A stretch of 8,934 bases of DNA. Origin: Actinomycetota bacterium (GTDB taxonomy: Bacteria; Actinomycetota; Actinomycetes; S36-B12; UBA5976). The stretch covers positions 1 through 8,934 of the forward strand of contig CANJRK010000029.1 in assembly GCA_947476765.1 (NCBI GenBank), read 5' to 3'. The position numbers and the translations under genes were made by a program. The notes under the pieces were generated by a model. That model saw only the letters and a program-made list of their open reading frames with translations, searched no databases and had not been told where the DNA came from. Positions 6,867 through 8,934 of this stretch are shown here, piece by piece; positions within the stretch are counted from its first letter, which is position 1, and the number at the start of each line of letters is the position of its first letter.

Positions 6867-8042
6867 ATGAATTTACAAACTGATACTAAAGCCAAAGTTC
6901 AAAATCGGGTTTCTGAAGTAAGCAAGACATTGCTTGACCTTAGTCACTGGTTACATGCCCATCCAGAAACCGCTTGGCAGGAATTTGAGAGTGTCGCTGC
7001 GGTTGCAAAGGTTTTGCGCGACAACGGTTTCGATGTAACTGAGCAGATCTGTGGACTACCGACTGCGTTTCGTGCAGAGTTTGGAACTGGTGATTTAACT
7101 GTTGCGCTTTGCGCCGAATACGACGCGCTACCAGGCCTAGGTCATGCTTGTGGGCACAACATAATTGCCTCATCTTCAGTAGGCACAGCTTTGGCACTTG
7201 CAAGTGTGGCCGACGAACTAAACCTTAAAGTCGTAGTTCTTGGTACCCCTGCCGAAGAAGGTGGCGGTGGCAAAATCATGATGCTCGAGCGCGGCGCTTT
7301 TGACGGAGTAGATGTAGCAGCACTTGTTCATCCTGGACCAGTCGATGTCGCATTTGCGGAGCCGTTTGCAGTTCGCCACATCGCAGTTAAATACTCAGGT
7401 AAGGCGTCGCATGCTGCGGCTTATCCCGAACAAGGCGTGAATGCTGCTGATGCGTTTACGATTGCGCAAGTTGCAATCGGATTACTACGTCAACAACTAC
7501 CAAGTACCGTGCGGGTTCACGGTGTTATGACTCGTGGCGGCGAAGCACCAAATGCAATTCCAGAAGTAACTGAAGGGCGCTGGTACATCCGAGCTACTTC
7601 AACAAAACTTATGGAAGAGACATACCTGCGCGTTGCAAAATGTTTCGAGGCGGGCGCGCTTGCTACTGGCTGTAGTTTAGAAATCCATGATGAGAGCCAG
7701 CCGTATTCGGAATTCACCAATCACCCGAACTTAAATGAACTTTACAAAGCTAATGCCATTTCAATCGGCCGGGAATTCAATGATGATGACCCCCGGATTC
7801 GCATGAATCGAGCTAGTACCGATTTAGGAAACATCTCAAAAGTTATTGCGAGTATTCACCCATATATAGGTATTAATAGTGGCGCCGCAGTTAACCACCA
7901 AAAGGAATTTGCTGCGGTCTGTATAACGGCAGATGCAGATCAGGCAGTCCTAGATGCAGCAACAGCAATGGCTATGACATTGGTCGATATTGCCGCCACT
8001 AATGCGCTGCGAACCTACGTCAAGGGATACTCAAAGCCGTGA
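6867..8042 (+). CDS. M20-family zinc amidohydrolase (AbgB/PM20D2-like peptidase)
   Basis: A 391-residue cytoplasmic metallohydrolase cleaving an amide or dipeptide bond. With Met at 6867, key motifs are HAHPETAWQEF (30-40), AEYDALPGLGHACGHN (83-98) with C95 and H97 as metal ligands, PAEEGGGG (128-135) with the general-base/ligand Glu pair 130-131, H155, the dimerisation domain His H182 in GKASHAA, TDLGN (318-322), and C-terminal H331 and H344. This pattern is that of p-aminobenzoyl-glutamate hydrolase subunit B, PM20D2 and related aminoacylases. The frame is also open to ATG codons at 6843 and 6858, but both lie within the DUF1028 gene; GGAG at 6854-6857 stands nine bases before the 6867 ATG, which is also one base past the upstream stop. 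The substrate is unknown; an acylated amine or basic dipeptide fits the context. Confidence 0.9.
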   Translation: MNLQTDTKAKVQNRVSEVSKTLLDLSHWLHAHPETAWQEFESVAAVAKVLRDNGFDVTEQICGLPTAFRAEFGTGDLTVALCAEYDALPGLGHACGHNIIASSSVGTALALASVADELNLKVVVLGTPAEEGGGGKIMMLERGAFDGVDVAALVHPGPVDVAFAEPFAVRHIAVKYSGKASHAAAYPEQGVNAADAFTIAQVAIGLLRQQLPSTVRVHGVMTRGGEAPNAIPEVTEGRWYIRATSTKLMEETYLRVAKCFEAGALATGCSLEIHDESQPYSEFTNHPNLNELYKANAISIGREFNDDDPRIRMNRASTDLGNISKVIASIHPYIGINSGAAVNHQKEFAAVCITADADQAVLDAATAMAMTLVDIAATNALRTYVKGYSKP

Positions 8043-8076
8043 GATTAGAGTTAAAGAAGCTAGTTCGGGGAGTGAA

Positions 8077-8934
8077 ATGAAAACTAGAAATGAGTGGGAA
8101 GCCGCCGCCGCATCACTTAGTTTTGATGGCCGCGCAGTAATTAATGGCGCCCGAGTTGCGACAGAAAAAACTTCTGAAGACATCAGTCCAGTAACTGCTA
8201 AATCACTCGCAGATGTTGCTGAGTGCGGCCAGCGCGAAGTCGACCAAGCAGTCGCTGGTTCCCGAGCTGCCTTTGAAACCGGTTGGTCTCGCATGTCCCC
8301 TAGTGCGCGTAAGGCAGCCCTGCAAAATCTTTCTGGCTTGATCTTGGCTAATGCTGATGAGTTGGCCTTACTTGATGTCCTAGACATGGGTAAACCCATT
8401 TCGGATGCCACAACCATTGACATCCCGGGCTCAGCTGCAATTCTAAATTTCTATGCCGAAGCAATCGATAAAGTCAGCGGTGAAATTCCAGTTACGGATC
8501 CTGGCAATGTTGCGCTAGTTCGTCGGGTGCCACTTGGTGTAGTCGGCGCAGTTGTGCCGTGGAACTATCCGCTGGAAATGGCGATCTGGAAACTTGGGCC
8601 AGCTCTAGCCGCAGGTAACGCTGTGGTCCTTAAGCCTGCGGAACAGTCTCCCCTGTCAGCACTTCGGTTAGCTGAGTTAGCGCTCGAAGCTGGATTACCA
8701 GCAGGAACATTAAATGTAGTAACTGGTCAAGGCGAAACTACTGGCGCTGCGATTGGGCTGCATCCCGATATTGATGTTTTGACATTTACCGGCTCAACTC
8801 AAGTCGGTAAGTACTTTATGAAGTATTCAGGTGAGTCCAACATGAAACAAGTTTGGCTAGAGTGCGGCGGCAAGAGTCCAAACTTAGTGTTTGCAGATAC
8901 TGCAAACTTAGAAGAAGCAGCGGAATTTGCAGCA
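8077..8934 (+). CDS. puuC: PuuC-like aldehyde dehydrogenase, N-terminal part (3' end outside window)
   Basis: The first 286 residues of an NAD(P)-dependent aldehyde dehydrogenase, cut by the window edge. Visible motifs are PWNYP (161-165, with oxyanion-hole Asn163), VLKPAEQSP (184-192, Lys186 and Glu189 for cofactor), GLPAGTLNVVTG (206-217), FTGSTQVG (237-244) and LECGGKSPN (261-269, general base Glu262). The catalytic Cys lies beyond the window. Stretches such as FYAEAIDKVSGE, WKLGPALAAGN and SNMKQVWLE closely resemble E. coli PuuC (gamma-glutamyl-gamma-aminobutyraldehyde dehydrogenase) from memory, and match generic aldehyde dehydrogenases less well. That supports an amino-aldehyde from polyamine breakdown as substrate, but the wider family also takes betaine aldehyde and others. 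GGGGAG at 8067-8072 precedes the ATG by four bases. It follows the M20 gene by 34 bp, probably in the same operon. Confidence 0.85.
   Translation, partial: MKTRNEWEAAAASLSFDGRAVINGARVATEKTSEDISPVTAKSLADVAECGQREVDQAVAGSRAAFETGWSRMSPSARKAALQNLSGLILANADELALLDVLDMGKPISDATTIDIPGSAAILNFYAEAIDKVSGEIPVTDPGNVALVRRVPLGVVGAVVPWNYPLEMAIWKLGPALAAGNAVVLKPAEQSPLSALRLAELALEAGLPAGTLNVVTGQGETTGAAIGLHPDIDVLTFTGSTQVGKYFMKYSGESNMKQVWLECGGKSPNLVFADTANLEEAAEFAA

Noticed and set aside
8031..8423. Open frame of 130 codons on the - strand opposite the aldehyde dehydrogenase start
   Set aside because: The + strand frame encodes an unmistakable aldehyde dehydrogenase, and the antisense product is Ser/Ala-rich with no family resemblance.
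4434..8934. Auxin-type pathway (YUCCA-like flavoprotein with an IAA-amino acid hydrolase-like M20 enzyme)
   Set aside because: Both families share distant folds with auxin enzymes, but the M20 motifs fit AbgB/PM20D2 better, and the PuuC-like dehydrogenase and polyamine importer point to amine metabolism.
1..8934. Mobile element, CRISPR array, tRNA or recent transfer
   Set aside because: No transposase, regular direct repeats, cloverleaf sequence or shift in base and codon use was noticed across the window.

Overview
The window reads as a chromosomal segment from a bacterium with moderate GC (near one half, judged by eye), the standard genetic code and tightly packed genes. The substrate-binding protein has a Gly-rich lipoprotein signal ending LSACGG, a style common in Actinomycetota. 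Together with the moderate GC and short spacers this suggests a streamlined, perhaps freshwater, actinobacterium. That assignment is tentative because no marker gene is present.

Left part (2-3349, + strand): the end of a polyamine-type ABC importer operon in the order ATPase (PotA C-terminus, cut by the window edge), permease PotB, permease PotC and lipoprotein PotD. The first three genes are joined by 4-bp ATGA stop/start overlaps, and the potC stop codon lies between the potD Shine-Dalgarno and its ATG. PotD retains nearly all residues that contact spermidine in the E. coli protein, so a polyamine substrate is well supported. A long GC-rich hairpin (3359-3398) closes the operon and overlaps the stop codon of the convergent gene.

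Middle (3389-4433): a LysR-type regulator on the - strand, then a 127-bp divergent intergenic region. That region holds two T-N11-A dyads whose centres are 31 bp apart, as expected for LysR operator sites.

Right part (4434-8934, + strand): a flavin-dependent monooxygenase-like protein, a Rid-family protein lacking the catalytic Arg of true RidA, a DUF1028 (Ntn-hydrolase-fold) protein, an M20 zinc amidohydrolase, and the N-terminal 286 residues of a PuuC-like aldehyde dehydrogenase cut by the window edge. The last four lie within short distances or overlap, and look like one operon controlled by the LysR protein.

Working model (inference): polyamines or related amines enter through PotABCD. 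The right-hand cluster is an uncharacterised amine/amide catabolic route in which a flavoprotein oxidises the substrate, the Rid-like protein deals with a reactive intermediate or binds a ligand, two amidohydrolase-type enzymes cleave amide bonds, and the aldehyde dehydrogenase oxidises the resulting aldehyde. No CRISPR array, tRNA, rRNA or mobile element is visible.
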